A stretch of 64,000 nt of DNA from the NCBI RefSeq assembly GCF_000270285.1, contig NC_015738.1, positions 620,001 to 684,000 of the forward strand, read 5' to 3'. The stretch is from Eggerthella sp. YY7918 (GTDB taxonomy: Bacteria > Actinomycetota > Coriobacteriia > Coriobacteriales > Eggerthellaceae). A program made the translations under genes and the position numbers. The notes under the pieces were generated by a model, which saw only the letters and a list, made by a program, of their open reading frames with translations, was not told the origin of the DNA and did not search any database. Shown one piece after another: positions 27,283 through 36,846 of this stretch (position 1 is its first letter; each line of letters opens with the position of its first letter).

Positions 27283-28634
27283 TGTTTAGCAAAGTTTTGG
27301 TCGCCAACCGTGGCGAAGTGGCGTTGCGCATTATGCGCGCCTGCAAAGAGCTGGGAGTGAAAACGGTTGCGGTCTATTCGACCGAGGACGCGGACACCTA
27401 TCCCGTGCATTATGCAGACGAAGCGGTGTGCATTGGGCCCGCTCAGGCAAATAAGAGCTATCTCATCATGTCCAGTATTATCGCTGCCGCGAAAAACACC
27501 GGTGCCGAGGCAATACATCCCGGCTATGGCTTTTTGGCTGAGAACGCCGATTTCGCGCGGGCATGTGTGGACAACGACCTTGTGTTTATCGGGCCTGCGG
27601 CAGACTGCATCGAGCGCATGGGTGACAAGAGCATGGCACGCGAGACCATGAAAGCGTGCGGCGTGCCCACCGTCCCGGGATCCGACGGTTGCATCGACAC
27701 CGCAGCCGAAGCGAAGGCATTTGCCGATTCCGTAGGATATCCCGTGCTTATCAAGGCGACGGCTGGTGGTGGCGGTAAGGGCATGCGCGAAGTGCACGAT
27801 CCGGCCGATCTTGAAGCTCAGTATGCCGCCGCGCGCAACGAAGCGGGTGCTGCCTTCGGAAACGACGGCGTCTATCTGGAGAAGCTCGTATTGCGTCCGC
27901 GTCATGTGGAGATTCAAGTACTCGCCGACGACTTCGGCAACAGTATCGCGCTGTGCGAGCGCGACTGCTCGGTGCAGCGTCGTCACCAGAAGCTCATCGA
28001 GGAGGCGCCCTCGCCGGCTCTCAATGAGGAATTGCGTCGCGCCATGGGCGTAGCCGCTATCAAAGCGGTGCGTGCCGTTGACTACAAGAATGCTGGCACG
28101 ATTGAGTTTCTTCTCGACGAGCGCGGTCATTTCTACTTCATGGAAATGAATACGCGCGTGCAGGTGGAACATCCAGTAACCGAGCAGATTACGGGAACCG
28201 ACATCATTAAAGAACAGCTACGCATCGCGTCCGGTGAGCCTATGAGCTGTGCCGATCGTGCACCGTTTACGCCTTTTGGCCACGCGATGGAATTTCGCAT
28301 CAACGCTGAAGACCCGGCGCATGGCTTCCGTCCGTGTCCGGGTACTATTACGAAGTTCGAGCCGCCTGCGGGTCCCGGCGTGCGCGTGGAGAGCTACGTG
28401 CGTACCGGTTCGCGCATCTCGCCCTATTATGATTCGCTTGTGGCAAAGCTCATCGTGTACGGACAGGATCGCGAAGAGGTCATCGCACGCGGTCGACGTG
28501 CCCTTGACGAGTTTGTGATCGAAGGTATCGAGACGACCATTTCATTTCATCGTCGCGTGTTGGACAACGCGGTGTTCTGTGCCGGTGACGTAACCACCGA
28601 CTTTATCGAAACCCAGATGGGAGATGTGCTATGA
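27282..28634 (+). CDS. accC: Biotin carboxylase
   Basis: 450 residues, the usual AccC length. N-terminal MFSKVLVANRGEVALRIMRA, ATP-grasp glycine loop KATAGGGGKGMR near residue 160, catalytic MNTRVQVEHPVTE near 287 and ISPYYDSLVAKLIV near 382. It uses ATP and bicarbonate to carboxylate biotin on the carrier domain encoded by the gene before it. Its ATG overlaps the previous stop. No accA/accD transferase genes are in the window. Four bases overlap the following Asp23-like gene. Confidence 0.95.
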   Translation: MFSKVLVANRGEVALRIMRACKELGVKTVAVYSTEDADTYPVHYADEAVCIGPAQANKSYLIMSSIIAAAKNTGAEAIHPGYGFLAENADFARACVDNDLVFIGPAADCIERMGDKSMARETMKACGVPTVPGSDGCIDTAAEAKAFADSVGYPVLIKATAGGGGKGMREVHDPADLEAQYAAARNEAGAAFGNDGVYLEKLVLRPRHVEIQVLADDFGNSIALCERDCSVQRRHQKLIEEAPSPALNEELRRAMGVAAIKAVRAVDYKNAGTIEFLLDERGHFYFMEMNTRVQVEHPVTEQITGTDIIKEQLRIASGEPMSCADRAPFTPFGHAMEFRINAEDPAHGFRPCPGTITKFEPPAGPGVRVESYVRTGSRISPYYDSLVAKLIVYGQDREEVIARGRRALDEFVIEGIETTISFHRRVLDNAVFCAGDVTTDFIETQMGDVL

Positions 28635-28978
28635 CAGATTTGAACGTTGACGGCATGGCGCTTGCGCCGGGTGTTGTCGAGACAATCGTTTCCATTGCCG
28701 TGGGTGATGTGGAGGGCGTCGCTTCTATCGGATCATCTTCCGCGAGCGGCTTGCGCTCCATGTTTACGAGCAAGTCCACCACGCAAGGCATCGACATCTC
28801 GGTGGACGATGACGATAAGCTGAATATCGCGGTACGTGTGGATGTGTATTACGGCTATGTGCTGCCCGATCTGGCCGCCAAGGTGCGTCAAGCTGTGGTT
28901 GATTCCGTGGCCAGCCAAGTGGGCATCGGGGTTAGTTCTGTTGACGTGTACATCGATGGCATTCAGTTCGCCCGCTAA
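28631..28978 (+). CDS. Asp23/Gls24-family protein (YqhY-like)
   Basis: 115 residues of the DUF322 family: ALAPGVVETIVSIAVGDVEG at the start and VDVYYGYVLPDLAAKVRQAV in the middle. YqhY is found directly after accB-accC in Bacillus and is linked to control of acetyl-CoA carboxylase and lipid synthesis; the same neighbourhood here supports a similar role. Start overlaps the accC stop (ATGA). Confidence 0.9.
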   Translation: MTDLNVDGMALAPGVVETIVSIAVGDVEGVASIGSSSASGLRSMFTSKSTTQGIDISVDDDDKLNIAVRVDVYYGYVLPDLAAKVRQAVVDSVASQVGIGVSSVDVYIDGIQFAR

Positions 28979-28992
28979 ATCGAGAGTGACCT

Positions 28993-29520
28993 ATGGCGGC
29001 TAAACGACACGAACGAACGCGCGCACGCCGTGCGGCAATTCAAATACTCTACATGGGTGAGATAACAGAGAAGTCGCCCACGGCTCTTGCCGAATCCGGT
29101 GAAGGGCAGCTGGCCGAGGATGGTCCGCTCTCTGCTTACACGCTTGAGTTGGTGCGTGGCGTTGAGTCGCACCAGGTTGCCATTGATGGACATTTGACGG
29201 CAACGTCCGAAAACTGGTCGCTTGCCCGTATGCCTGTCGTCGATCGGTGTATTCTGCGTTTGGCGACGTATGAAATGACGTATGTTGATGATGTGCCGGT
29301 TTCGGTTTCCATCAATGAGGCGGTTGAGCTGGCGAAAGACTTCGGTGGAGAGGACGATTCTCCCCGCTTTGTCAACGGGGTGCTCGGTCGCATTGCAAAG
29401 CGTCTGGAAGAGCAGGGGAGCGAAGACGGCGCCCCTGTTTCCCATGAATCCAATCCGGTCGAGGAGTCAATGGTCGCTGCGGCGTTGAATGCAGATGAGA
29501 AGGCAGGGCAACAGGCATGA
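28993..29520 (+). CDS. nusB: Transcription antitermination factor NusB
   Basis: 175 residues. ERTRARRAAIQILYMGEI at the start and SLARMPVVDRCILRLATYEM in the middle are diagnostic, as are VSVSINEAVELAKDFGGED and RFVNGVLGRIAK. NusB with NusE binds boxA RNA to support rRNA transcription. About 30 extra residues at the C-terminus are acidic and not conserved. It overlaps xseB by four bases (ATGA). Confidence 0.95.
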   Translation: MAAKRHERTRARRAAIQILYMGEITEKSPTALAESGEGQLAEDGPLSAYTLELVRGVESHQVAIDGHLTATSENWSLARMPVVDRCILRLATYEMTYVDDVPVSVSINEAVELAKDFGGEDDSPRFVNGVLGRIAKRLEEQGSEDGAPVSHESNPVEESMVAAALNADEKAGQQA

Positions 29521-29828
29521 GCTTTGAGTCATACGATACGTTTGAGGCGGTCAAGACCCGCCTCGATGAGATTGTCGAGGCGGTAAGCGATGACGAGTTG
29601 TCGCTTGACGATGCGCTCGTTTTGTATGAAGAGGCTGTCGGGCTGGGCTTGCGTGCAAGTGATTTGCTTGAGGAGCATATTGAAGCAGATCGCGAGGCGG
29701 TTGACGAATTGGGAGACGAAAGTGATGAGGGGCTGGTAATCCAGCCGGTATCCGATGAGGTTGCCTCAACGCCGCTGACGGCTGAAGACGACACTGCGGA
29801 TGAGACGGGCGAGCCGGTTTCGGCATAA
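29517..29828 (+). CDS. xseB: Exodeoxyribonuclease VII small subunit
   Basis: 103 residues. TFEAVKTRLDEIVEAVSDDE and LSLDDALVLYEEAVGLGL match XseB; the acidic tail after residue 60 is extra. The enzyme degrades single-stranded DNA with XseA. In Bacillus-type gene order xseA stands between nusB and xseB, but here the two genes overlap directly and no xseA is present in the window. Confidence 0.88.
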   Translation: MSFESYDTFEAVKTRLDEIVEAVSDDELSLDDALVLYEEAVGLGLRASDLLEEHIEADREAVDELGDESDEGLVIQPVSDEVASTPLTAEDDTADETGEPVSA

Positions 29829-29849
29829 CCCCTGGGGTTAGGACGTTTC

Positions 29850-31739
29850 ATGAGCGATTCACGCATTCTTGATATCGTATCGTCGCCAGCCGACCTAAAG
29901 CTGCTCAACGACGAAGAACTTTCCATCCTTGCGCAGGAGGTACGCGAGGAGATTATCACCGTCACCTCGCAGACGGGTGGTCACGTGGCCTCCTCGCTGG
30001 GGGCGGTGGAAATTATTCTGGCCACCCACAGCGTGCTTGACTGTCCTCACGACAAATTTGTGTTTGACGTGGGGCATCAGGCGTATGCGCACAAACTGGT
30101 GACCGGTCGGCTCGACGAGTTTCGAACGCTGCGTTCATATGGCGGTCTGTCCGGTTTCCCCAAGCCGGGCGAAAGCCCCTATGACGTGCACCCTTCGGGT
30201 CACGCGTCGGACTCCCTTTCCGTCGCGCTGGGATTGGCAAAGGCGCGTGATTTGGCGGGCACCGACGAACGCATTGTGGCGCTCATCGGGGATGCGGCGC
30301 TCTCGGGCGGCATGGCGTTTGAAGCGCTCAACCATATCGGTCAGGCGCAAACGCCTCTAGTGGTTATTCTCAACGACAACGAGATGTCCATCTCGCGTAA
30401 CGTTGGCGCCCTTATGAAGCATCTCGGCTATATGCGCACGTCAACTCAGTATCGCGAAACGCGTGATTCGCTGCAGGAGGCGTTGGAGAGCCGCGGTGTG
30501 CTCGGTAACGCCCTGGCGAATTTCGGGCGCAACGTGAAAGAGTCGATGAAGCAATTTGTCATTCCGCGTTCTATGATCTTCGAGCAGCTTGGCATCTTAT
30601 GCACCGCGCCCATCGATGGACACGATATCGGTTTGCTGAAAGAAACCCTGCACGTTGCTCTGCAAACAAACGGTCCCGTTCTCATGCATGTGGTTACGCG
30701 CAAGGGTGCCGGTTACGGGCCAGCAGTTCAAAACCCCGAGAAGTTCCACGGCATTGCTCCGTACTGCATCGAAACGGGCGAAGTGAAGAAAAAGTCCGGC
30801 GCTGCACCTACGTACACGAGCGTGTTTGGCGAAGCTTTGGTGAAAGAGGCTCGTCGCGACGAGCGCATTGTGGCTATTACGGCCGCCATGAAAGGCGGCA
30901 CGGGACTCGATGCATTTGCCGAGGAGTTCCCGGAGCGGTTTATCGACGCAGGTATCGCCGAAGAACATGCGGTGGGCCTGGCCAGCGGTTTGGCGACGGG
31001 CGGCAGAAAGCCCATCGTGGCCATCTACTCGACCTTCCTTCAGCGAGCCGTCGATCAGGTGATCATCAACAATGCCCTTCCGAACTTGGATGTGGTATTC
31101 GCCATTGACCGTGCTGGCGTGGTGGGAGAGGACGGCCCCACCCATCACGGCATGTTCGATCTCGTGTACACGCGCATGGTTCCCCATATGCGCGTGATTG
31201 CGCCGTCAAACGAAGCCGAATTGGTGAACGCCCTGCATACGGCGCTTGCGCTGGGCGGTCCGTTCGCTATTCGCTATCCGCGCGGTTCAGCAGAAGGGGT
31301 GGCGCTGCCCGAGGAGCCGCAGGTCTTCGAAGAGGGTAAGGCGAAGGTGGTACGCGAGGGTGATGACGTGGCGCTACTCGCTTTCGGGCGCATGGTGCCG
31401 CGCGCGCTGGGCGCAGCCGATGCGCTGGCCAAGCAGGGTATCGAGGCGCGCGTTGTGGATATGCGCTGGGTGAAGCCGCTCGATGTCGCCGAGATCGCGC
31501 GCGCTGCACAAACGAAACTCGTGGTGACTGTCGAAGGCGGTGTGATCGCCGGCGGCGCAGGCGAGGGCGTGTTGGGCGAGATGACGCGCCAAGGACTTTC
31601 TGCTCCCGCGTTTACGCTGGGTATTCCCGATCGCTACATTCCGCAGGGTAAGGCAGATGCCTTACTGAGCGACTTGGGCCTTGATGCCGAGGGCATCGCC
31701 ACCTCGGTGCAAGAACGGCTTGCGGCTTTGAAGCAGTAA
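29850..31739 (+). CDS. dxs: 1-deoxy-D-xylulose-5-phosphate synthase
   Basis: 629 residues, full length. FDVGHQAYAHKLVTGR near residue 72, thiamine pyrophosphate site GDAALSGGMAFEALNHIG near 150, DAGIAEEHAVGLASGLATGG near 365 and AIDRAGVVGEDGPTHHGMFD near 425. It condenses pyruvate and glyceraldehyde 3-phosphate as the first step of the methylerythritol phosphate isoprenoid pathway. Last gene of the operon beginning at 25390; it ends 15 bases before a convergent acetyltransferase gene. Confidence 0.95.
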   Translation: MSDSRILDIVSSPADLKLLNDEELSILAQEVREEIITVTSQTGGHVASSLGAVEIILATHSVLDCPHDKFVFDVGHQAYAHKLVTGRLDEFRTLRSYGGLSGFPKPGESPYDVHPSGHASDSLSVALGLAKARDLAGTDERIVALIGDAALSGGMAFEALNHIGQAQTPLVVILNDNEMSISRNVGALMKHLGYMRTSTQYRETRDSLQEALESRGVLGNALANFGRNVKESMKQFVIPRSMIFEQLGILCTAPIDGHDIGLLKETLHVALQTNGPVLMHVVTRKGAGYGPAVQNPEKFHGIAPYCIETGEVKKKSGAAPTYTSVFGEALVKEARRDERIVAITAAMKGGTGLDAFAEEFPERFIDAGIAEEHAVGLASGLATGGRKPIVAIYSTFLQRAVDQVIINNALPNLDVVFAIDRAGVVGEDGPTHHGMFDLVYTRMVPHMRVIAPSNEAELVNALHTALALGGPFAIRYPRGSAEGVALPEEPQVFEEGKAKVVREGDDVALLAFGRMVPRALGAADALAKQGIEARVVDMRWVKPLDVAEIARAAQTKLVVTVEGGVIAGGAGEGVLGEMTRQGLSAPAFTLGIPDRYIPQGKADALLSDLGLDAEGIATSVQERLAALKQ

Positions 31740-31754
31740 GGGGAGTGCTGCCCG

Positions 31755-32267
31755 TTATACGAGGCGTTTTTCCATGATGTAGTCATCCATGATGAATCCG
31801 TTGCCGATGTCGGTTTCAACGGCATCGATGGTTTTAAAGCCTGTGCCCACGTACGCGCGTATGCCTAAATCGTTGTGCTTGTTGACCGTGAGATACATCG
31901 CGTCAAGTTCGCGCTCATGGCAGAGGTTTTCGTAAAAATCGATCGTCTGGCGCGCAAACCCCTTGCCGCGTTCATTGGCAAGCAGATAAATTTTTGAAAT
32001 AAAGAAGCGGTTGGTGTCTGGCTCGACGCGGCCCCCTGTGTATCCCACCACTCTTCCGTCGTCGGCGGCATGCAGCATCCAGTATTCATATGCGTGTTCG
32101 CGCATATCACGTTCGATGGCCGCAAGACTTTGGAACTGTTCAACCATGTAATCGGTCTGCGCTTCGCCAATAAGCTCGGGCCAGTATTCATGCCAGATTG
32201 TATCGGCAAGTTCTGCGAGCTGTTTTTGGTCCTCGCCGGTTGCGACGGGTGCGAACGAAATAGCCAT
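31755..32267 (-). CDS. GNAT family N-acetyltransferase
   Basis: 170 residues. The GNAT core is visible: VVGYTGGRVEPDTNRFFISK (strands beta 4), the acetyl-CoA loop IYLLANERGKGFARQTIDFY near residue 105, and the C-terminal LTVNKHNDLGIRAYVGTGFK. ATG 32267 is chosen, with GGAAGGAA upstream; TTG 32282 would place the ribosome site inside the gene. Substrate unknown. Convergent with dxs. Confidence 0.88.
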   Translation of the reverse strand: MAISFAPVATGEDQKQLAELADTIWHEYWPELIGEAQTDYMVEQFQSLAAIERDMREHAYEYWMLHAADDGRVVGYTGGRVEPDTNRFFISKIYLLANERGKGFARQTIDFYENLCHERELDAMYLTVNKHNDLGIRAYVGTGFKTIDAVETDIGNGFIMDDYIMEKRLV

Positions 32268-32482
32268 AGGGATTCCTTCCAACGCATGAGCCTCTTTATT
32301 GTAGCTGTGCGATGGCCTTCGTGAATACAGACAGCTAAGCGTATCGACAAAATGGGTAGAAAGTTGTCACGCTGTGCTTTGCGCAGGTTACGTATGGGGG
32401 GCCGGTGCAGAGGTGCGGTTATGGACGTTCATTGCTTTCGCGGGTCTTTTGCGGTTTGTGCCCGCATCCCAATCTTAATGAT

Positions 32483-32499
32483 ATATAATCCTATTAGAT
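32483..32499. promoter_or_regulatory. Per/Fur-box-like palindrome overlapping the -10 of the Fur-family gene
   Basis: ATATAAT-CCT-ATTAGAT is a near-perfect inverted repeat (six of seven positions) that includes TATAAT at 32484-32489, about 34 bp before the Fur-family start codon. Members of this family often repress themselves through such sites. The interval 32268-32482 shows nothing else convincing. Confidence 0.5.
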
Positions 32500-32532
32500 T
32501 TTAGATACGGTTAAAGAAGAGAGAGGTGCGCC

Positions 32533-32958
32533 ATGACGACAACAGTCAATCAAGAACGTGCAGCGACGCGCAATACCATTCAGCGGGCGCTCGTCCTTGA
32601 GGCTGTGCGTTCATTGCATAATCATCCCACGTCGGCCGACGTGTACGAGGTTGTTCGCGAGAAACATCCCAACATCTCCCGTGCTACGGTATATCGCAAT
32701 CTGGGCGTTCTTGCCAACAAGGGCGAGGTGCTGCGCGTCGAGGTCCCCAACGGCGCCGACCGCTACGATTTCTTCAATAAGCCCCATTATCACGCGAAGT
32801 GTCGCGTGTGTGGCGGTATTGTCGATGTGGACATGCCCTATGAAGCCGATATTGTCTCGCGCGTTTCTGATGCGCATGGCTTCGCTATCGAGGGTCATGA
32901 AATCATCTTTGACGGCGTATGCGAGAGCTGCCAAGCAAAGCGCGATGAGGCCAAATAG
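32533..32958 (+). CDS. Fur-family metalloregulator, PerR-like
   Basis: 141 residues. Winged helix with HPTSADVYEVVREKHPNISR and ATVYRNLGVLANKGEVLRVE, then a metal-binding dimer domain with KPHYHAKCRVCGGIVDVD and a structural zinc pair completed by CESCQAKRDE. The short length and these motifs fit PerR, a peroxide sensor, better than Fur, but the two cannot be separated surely. ATG 32533 follows GAGAGAGG. The Per/Fur-box-like site at 32483 suggests autoregulation. Confidence 0.85.
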   Translation: MTTTVNQERAATRNTIQRALVLEAVRSLHNHPTSADVYEVVREKHPNISRATVYRNLGVLANKGEVLRVEVPNGADRYDFFNKPHYHAKCRVCGGIVDVDMPYEADIVSRVSDAHGFAIEGHEIIFDGVCESCQAKRDEAK

Positions 32959-33050
32959 CCCCTCCTGGGCGCTTGGTGCATCTTTGTCGTACTCCCTCGC
33001 AGATATCGTGAGCGTTAGTAAAATCCACAGAGAGCGTGATGTGCCTGTGC

Positions 33051-33087
33051 TATACTACTGTGGCTTTTAGGGAGAAACCCTTAAAGC
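33051..33087 (+). promoter_or_regulatory. Candidate -10 element and leader hairpin of rpsA
   Basis: TATACT at 33051-33056 is a possible -10 box. Shortly after it GCTTTTAGGG (33063-33072) pairs, with one mismatch, with CCCTTAAAGC (33078-33087). This would lie at the 5' end of a leader of about 150 bases before the S1 start and may take part in S1 self-control, which is known for other bacteria. No -35 match is clear. Confidence 0.35.
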
Positions 33088-33220
33088 GCACTGTAATGTA
33101 GGCCCCCGAGACATGTTTTGTTGCACAGCTGAGCGAGCAAGCTTTTGCATTAGCGAACATGGTGTTAGCAATCAATCATGACGAAGGGTCCCCGGATTTT
33201 AGGTTTGAAAGGGGTCCGTT

Positions 33221-34495
33221 TTGACCGAGATCAAAAACACGTCCGTCATCGACTTTGAGGACATCTCCGATGAGCAGATGAACGAGATGATCGACGGCAC
33301 GCTGACCGAGTTCGACGAGGGCGACCTGGTCGACGGTACGGTCGTCAAGATCGAGCACGACGAGGTGCTCGTGGACATCGGCTTCAAGAGCGAAGGTGTT
33401 ATTCCTTCTCGCGAGCTGTCCATCCGTAAGGATGCCGATCCGTCCGACATCGTGAACCTGGGCGACAAGATTGAAGCCCTCGTTCTTCAGAAGGAAGACA
33501 AGGACGGTCGTCTGATCCTGTCCAAGAAGCGTGCTGAGTACGAGCGTGCGTGGATTCGCGTCGAAGAGAAGTTCAAGGCTGGCGAAGTGGTTACCGGCGA
33601 GGTCATCGAAGTGGTCAAGGGTGGTCTTATCCTCGACATCGGCCTGCGCGGCTTCTTGCCGGCGTCTTTGGTCGACCTTCGCCGCGTCAAGGATCTCGAT
33701 ATGTACCTGAACACCGAGATCGAAGCGCGCGTCATCGAGATGGATCGCAACCGCAACAACGTGGTGCTGTCCCGCCGCGTGCTGCTGGAGGAAGGCCGCA
33801 AGAACGAGCGTGCCGAAATTCTTTCGAAGCTCACGAAGGGCATGCGCCTCAAGGGTACGGTTTCCTCGATCGTCGACTTCGGCGCGTTTGTCGACCTTGG
33901 CGGTATCGACGGTCTGGTGCACATCTCCGAACTGTCTTGGAACCACGTCAATCATCCTTCCGAGGTCGTTAAGGTGGGCGACGAGGTTGAGGTTGAGGTG
34001 CTCGACGTCGACCTGCAGCGCGAGCGCATTTCGCTCGGCCTCAAGCAGACGACGGAAGATCCGTGGATCAAGCTTGTCGAAAGCTATCCGGTCGGCTCCA
34101 TCGTTGACGGCAAGGTGACCAAGATCGTGCCGTTCGGCGCATTCATCGAGCTTGGCCAGTCCATCGAGGGTCTGGTGCATATTTCCGAGATGGCCATGAA
34201 GCACATCGACACCCCGGCCCAGGTCGTGAAGGCTGGCGACGAGGTGAAGGTGAAGGTCATGGAGATCAACCCCGAGCGTCGTCGTATCTCTCTGTCCATG
34301 AAGGCTGCTGCGTCTGAGCTGGGCTTCGAAATTGAGGTGGACGAGTCCATTCAGGTTGAGGAGAAGCCGGCAAAGAAGAAGGCTGAGAAGAAGTCCGAGT
34401 CTGAGACTGAGGCTCCGGCTGAAGAGGCTGCTGCCGAGGCTCCCGCCGAGGAACCTGCTGCTGAGGAAGCCGCTGCTCCCGAGGCTGCTGAATAA
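33221..34495 (+). CDS. rpsA: 30S ribosomal protein S1
   Basis: 424 residues with four S1 RNA-binding domains starting near residues 35, 120, 205 and 290 ([80 protein letters not shown]). Four domains rather than six is usual in actinobacteria. The C-terminal 60 residues are a low-complexity Lys/Glu/Ala tail. The start is TTG 33221, with AAAGGGG placed correctly upstream. It helps mRNAs bind the 30S subunit. A strong terminator follows. Confidence 0.95.
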   Translation: MTEIKNTSVIDFEDISDEQMNEMIDGTLTEFDEGDLVDGTVVKIEHDEVLVDIGFKSEGVIPSRELSIRKDADPSDIVNLGDKIEALVLQKEDKDGRLILSKKRAEYERAWIRVEEKFKAGEVVTGEVIEVVKGGLILDIGLRGFLPASLVDLRRVKDLDMYLNTEIEARVIEMDRNRNNVVLSRRVLLEEGRKNERAEILSKLTKGMRLKGTVSSIVDFGAFVDLGGIDGLVHISELSWNHVNHPSEVVKVGDEVEVEVLDVDLQRERISLGLKQTTEDPWIKLVESYPVGSIVDGKVTKIVPFGAFIELGQSIEGLVHISEMAMKHIDTPAQVVKAGDEVKVKVMEINPERRRISLSMKAAASELGFEIEVDESIQVEEKPAKKKAEKKSESETEAPAEEAAAEAPAEEPAAEEAAAPEAAE

Positions 34496-34519
34496 GCGAT
34501 TCGCTTTAAAGCGTGAACG

Positions 34520-34550
34520 ACGAGGCCGATGCAATGTGCATCGGCCTCGT
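34520..34550 (+). terminator. Rho-independent terminator of rpsA
   Basis: ACGAGGCCGATGCA (34520-34533) pairs exactly with TGCATCGGCCTCGT (34537-34550) with a three-base loop, followed by TTCTAT, 25 bases after the rpsA stop. Confidence 0.88.
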
Positions 34551-34664
34551 TTCTATAATCGCTCGCTTATGGGCTGTAGCGGGCTTAGAGCGTATAGGAC
34601 GGTTTAGAGGCCTGTAGAACAAAACGCGCTTCCGATCAGAGGACGCGGGACGCAGCATGCTCGC

Positions 34665-36632
34665 TTATTGCTGAGCGTTGTCCGGATGAGGTTGCAGGCC
34701 TTTTGTGAGAGAGTAGACGATTGAGCTGACCGCCTTCTTAATCGTTTCCTGAGAACCCTCCTGCGCAAGCTCGAGGGGCGTTTTCACCACGGCTTGTTCG
34801 TCGCCTTCGGCATGAGTGGGAAGCAGGCCGCCAATGGCATCGTTGATCATGCCGATATAAACCTGGGCGCCTTCCTCGGTGAGGTGGGTTCCGTCGCCGT
34901 CGAACAGGTCGTCGCGCCCGTCGCTGAGGCCGTACCAGTCAATAATATGCACATTATTGTAGCGCTCAGGAACACGGCCCAGTGTATCGTTGACGGCTTC
35001 CACCCAGTCTTGGGGGCTGCGTGTGTTGATGAAGAATACCTGCTTGTCTGCTCCGACGGCGGCCATGAGGCTGTCAATGTCTTCGTCGGTGACGACGCCA
35101 TTGGTGCCGAGCGCGAACACCACCACATTGCCGACAATATCCTGATCGGCATACGTGGCGTACACTTCGTTCGCCGCAAAAAGCTGGCGGTTTACAGCCG
35201 CATCAATTGCTCCATAGGGGAAGGTTTCTTCGAAATAGGGAATGGTGCGCACCGCTACGGAGTCGCCAATCATAAGCACGTCAAGCTTCGGCTTTTCGGC
35301 CTTGTCGTTAAGATCGGACGAAAGAAGCGGGTTTGAAACGTGCGCACCTTCTTCTTTAAGTAGATCGGCACCTTCAATCGCGGAAGTGGGTGGTACAAAG
35401 ATGAGTCCTCCAACAGCCACAAGCGTCAATGCTGTTCCAGCCAGCAATTGTATAGTGTGACATTTGAGCCAATCGACTACATCGAGGTGCTTTTCGCGCA
35501 CCTTCTTCACGAAAGCGCCGAGGGCACCCTTGCGGATGGGATTTTCCACGAATCGATATGAGAAGGCAGCGCAGGCAAACACCACCGCAAGCTGTACGAG
35601 ATACATCCACCAGGGTGTTTCGCCCATAGCGTTGCGTGGGTTCATAAGCAGCAGCAAGGGATAGTGCCACAGATAGATTCCGTACGAGCGCAGACCAATC
35701 CAAACCAGCGGTTTGGCACTTGCGATACTTCCCAGCAGACTTGCGGGATGCACCATAACGGCAATGACGATGGCGGTGAAAATAGAGGCGAGCAGAATAC
35801 CGCCGCGATAGAGGAAGGGCGAGAAGCCGCTGACAAATACTATGATGCCCAGTAACGCCACCAGGGCAAGGATGCCAACCCCGTCGAGCACTTGTCGGGT
35901 GCGTTTTGTCAGCCGCACGCTGCCTTTGGCGCCCAGCAAATGAGAAGGCCAGACAAAGGCGAGCCATGCGCCGATAAGCAGGGAAAACGCCCGCGTGTCA
36001 GTACCGTAATACACGCGGCTGGGATCGGCCTGCGGATCGAAAAGAAGTGCCATTTCCAGTGCTGACAACAGCGCAAGCACAAGCGTGGTGTTGCGCATGG
36101 TCGTGCGCTTCACATGGGCTTTGTGGGCTATGAACAGCACCACAGGCCAGATGAGGTAAAACTGCTCTTCGATGGCGAGCGACCAGAAGTGGGTGAGGGG
36201 CGACGGCGCGCCGAGCGCGTCGAAATACGACATATCGCGGAAGATGTACCACCAGTTTGTGAACCAGAGCAGCGCTGCCACCACGTCGTCACGCATCTTT
36301 GTCAGAAGGGCGTGGTCGAATACCGTGCAAAGTGCGGCGGTGCACAGGATAACGAAGACGATAGCGGGGAACAGACGACGGACACGGCGCAACCAGAATT
36401 GAGGAAGGTCGATTTTCTTGGTGTTGTCCCACTCAATAAGCAAAAGGCTTGTGATGAGGTATCCCGACAAAACGAAGAATACTGTGACGCCAAGCAGTCC
36501 GCTGGGAGCCCACGGCATACCCATGTGGTAGGCAATAACTGCCAGCACGGCAAACGCGCGCAGGCCATCAAGCGCGGGTATGTAGCGAGATTTAGAAGCT
36601 GGCATCGCCAGCGCCCCCCGTTCTGCATTCAT
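34665..36632 (-). CDS. OatA-like acyltransferase: membrane acyltransferase 3 plus SGNH domain
   Basis: 655 residues. The N-terminal ~380 residues hold about ten membrane segments of the acyltransferase 3 family, beginning YIPALDGLRAFAVLAVIAYH with the catalytic His. After a further membrane segment, a C-terminal SGNH hydrolase-like domain has MIGDSVAVRT (block I), FALGTNGV (block III) and DGTHLTEEGAQVY (block V with Asp and His). This layout is that of OatA, which O-acetylates peptidoglycan and gives lysozyme resistance; modification of another cell-surface glycan is possible. Start ATG 36632 with a weak ribosome site. Convergent with rpsA. Confidence 0.9.
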   Translation of the reverse strand: MNAERGALAMPASKSRYIPALDGLRAFAVLAVIAYHMGMPWAPSGLLGVTVFFVLSGYLITSLLLIEWDNTKKIDLPQFWLRRVRRLFPAIVFVILCTAALCTVFDHALLTKMRDDVVAALLWFTNWWYIFRDMSYFDALGAPSPLTHFWSLAIEEQFYLIWPVVLFIAHKAHVKRTTMRNTTLVLALLSALEMALLFDPQADPSRVYYGTDTRAFSLLIGAWLAFVWPSHLLGAKGSVRLTKRTRQVLDGVGILALVALLGIIVFVSGFSPFLYRGGILLASIFTAIVIAVMVHPASLLGSIASAKPLVWIGLRSYGIYLWHYPLLLLMNPRNAMGETPWWMYLVQLAVVFACAAFSYRFVENPIRKGALGAFVKKVREKHLDVVDWLKCHTIQLLAGTALTLVAVGGLIFVPPTSAIEGADLLKEEGAHVSNPLLSSDLNDKAEKPKLDVLMIGDSVAVRTIPYFEETFPYGAIDAAVNRQLFAANEVYATYADQDIVGNVVVFALGTNGVVTDEDIDSLMAAVGADKQVFFINTRSPQDWVEAVNDTLGRVPERYNNVHIIDWYGLSDGRDDLFDGDGTHLTEEGAQVYIGMINDAIGGLLPTHAEGDEQAVVKTPLELAQEGSQETIKKAVSSIVYSLTKGLQPHPDNAQQ

Positions 36633-36846
36633 TTTCTTGAGGAAAAATCCACTCAGGATACTATTTTCAAGACCGTATAATAGCGCTTTCGTGCTGTTCA
36701 GGGTACTTTGTTACCTAAAAAGTTTGAAAGGTCGTCCGAATACAAATCTGCACACACGAAGCGCTGCTCGCTCCCGTATACTTGTCATGAACATTTGAGG
36801 GATTTGTGTAGAAGCTCAACGAGATAAGGATAAAGGGAGGACGGCT

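Noticed and set aside
32483-32499. Classical 19-bp Fur box
   Set aside because: It fits only partly (ATATAAT and ATTAGAT arms), so it is kept as a Per/Fur-like candidate and not as a firm Fur box.
33176-34534. 452-codon minus-strand frame over rpsA
   Set aside because: Leu/His/Arg-rich shadow of the four S1 domains and their acidic tail.
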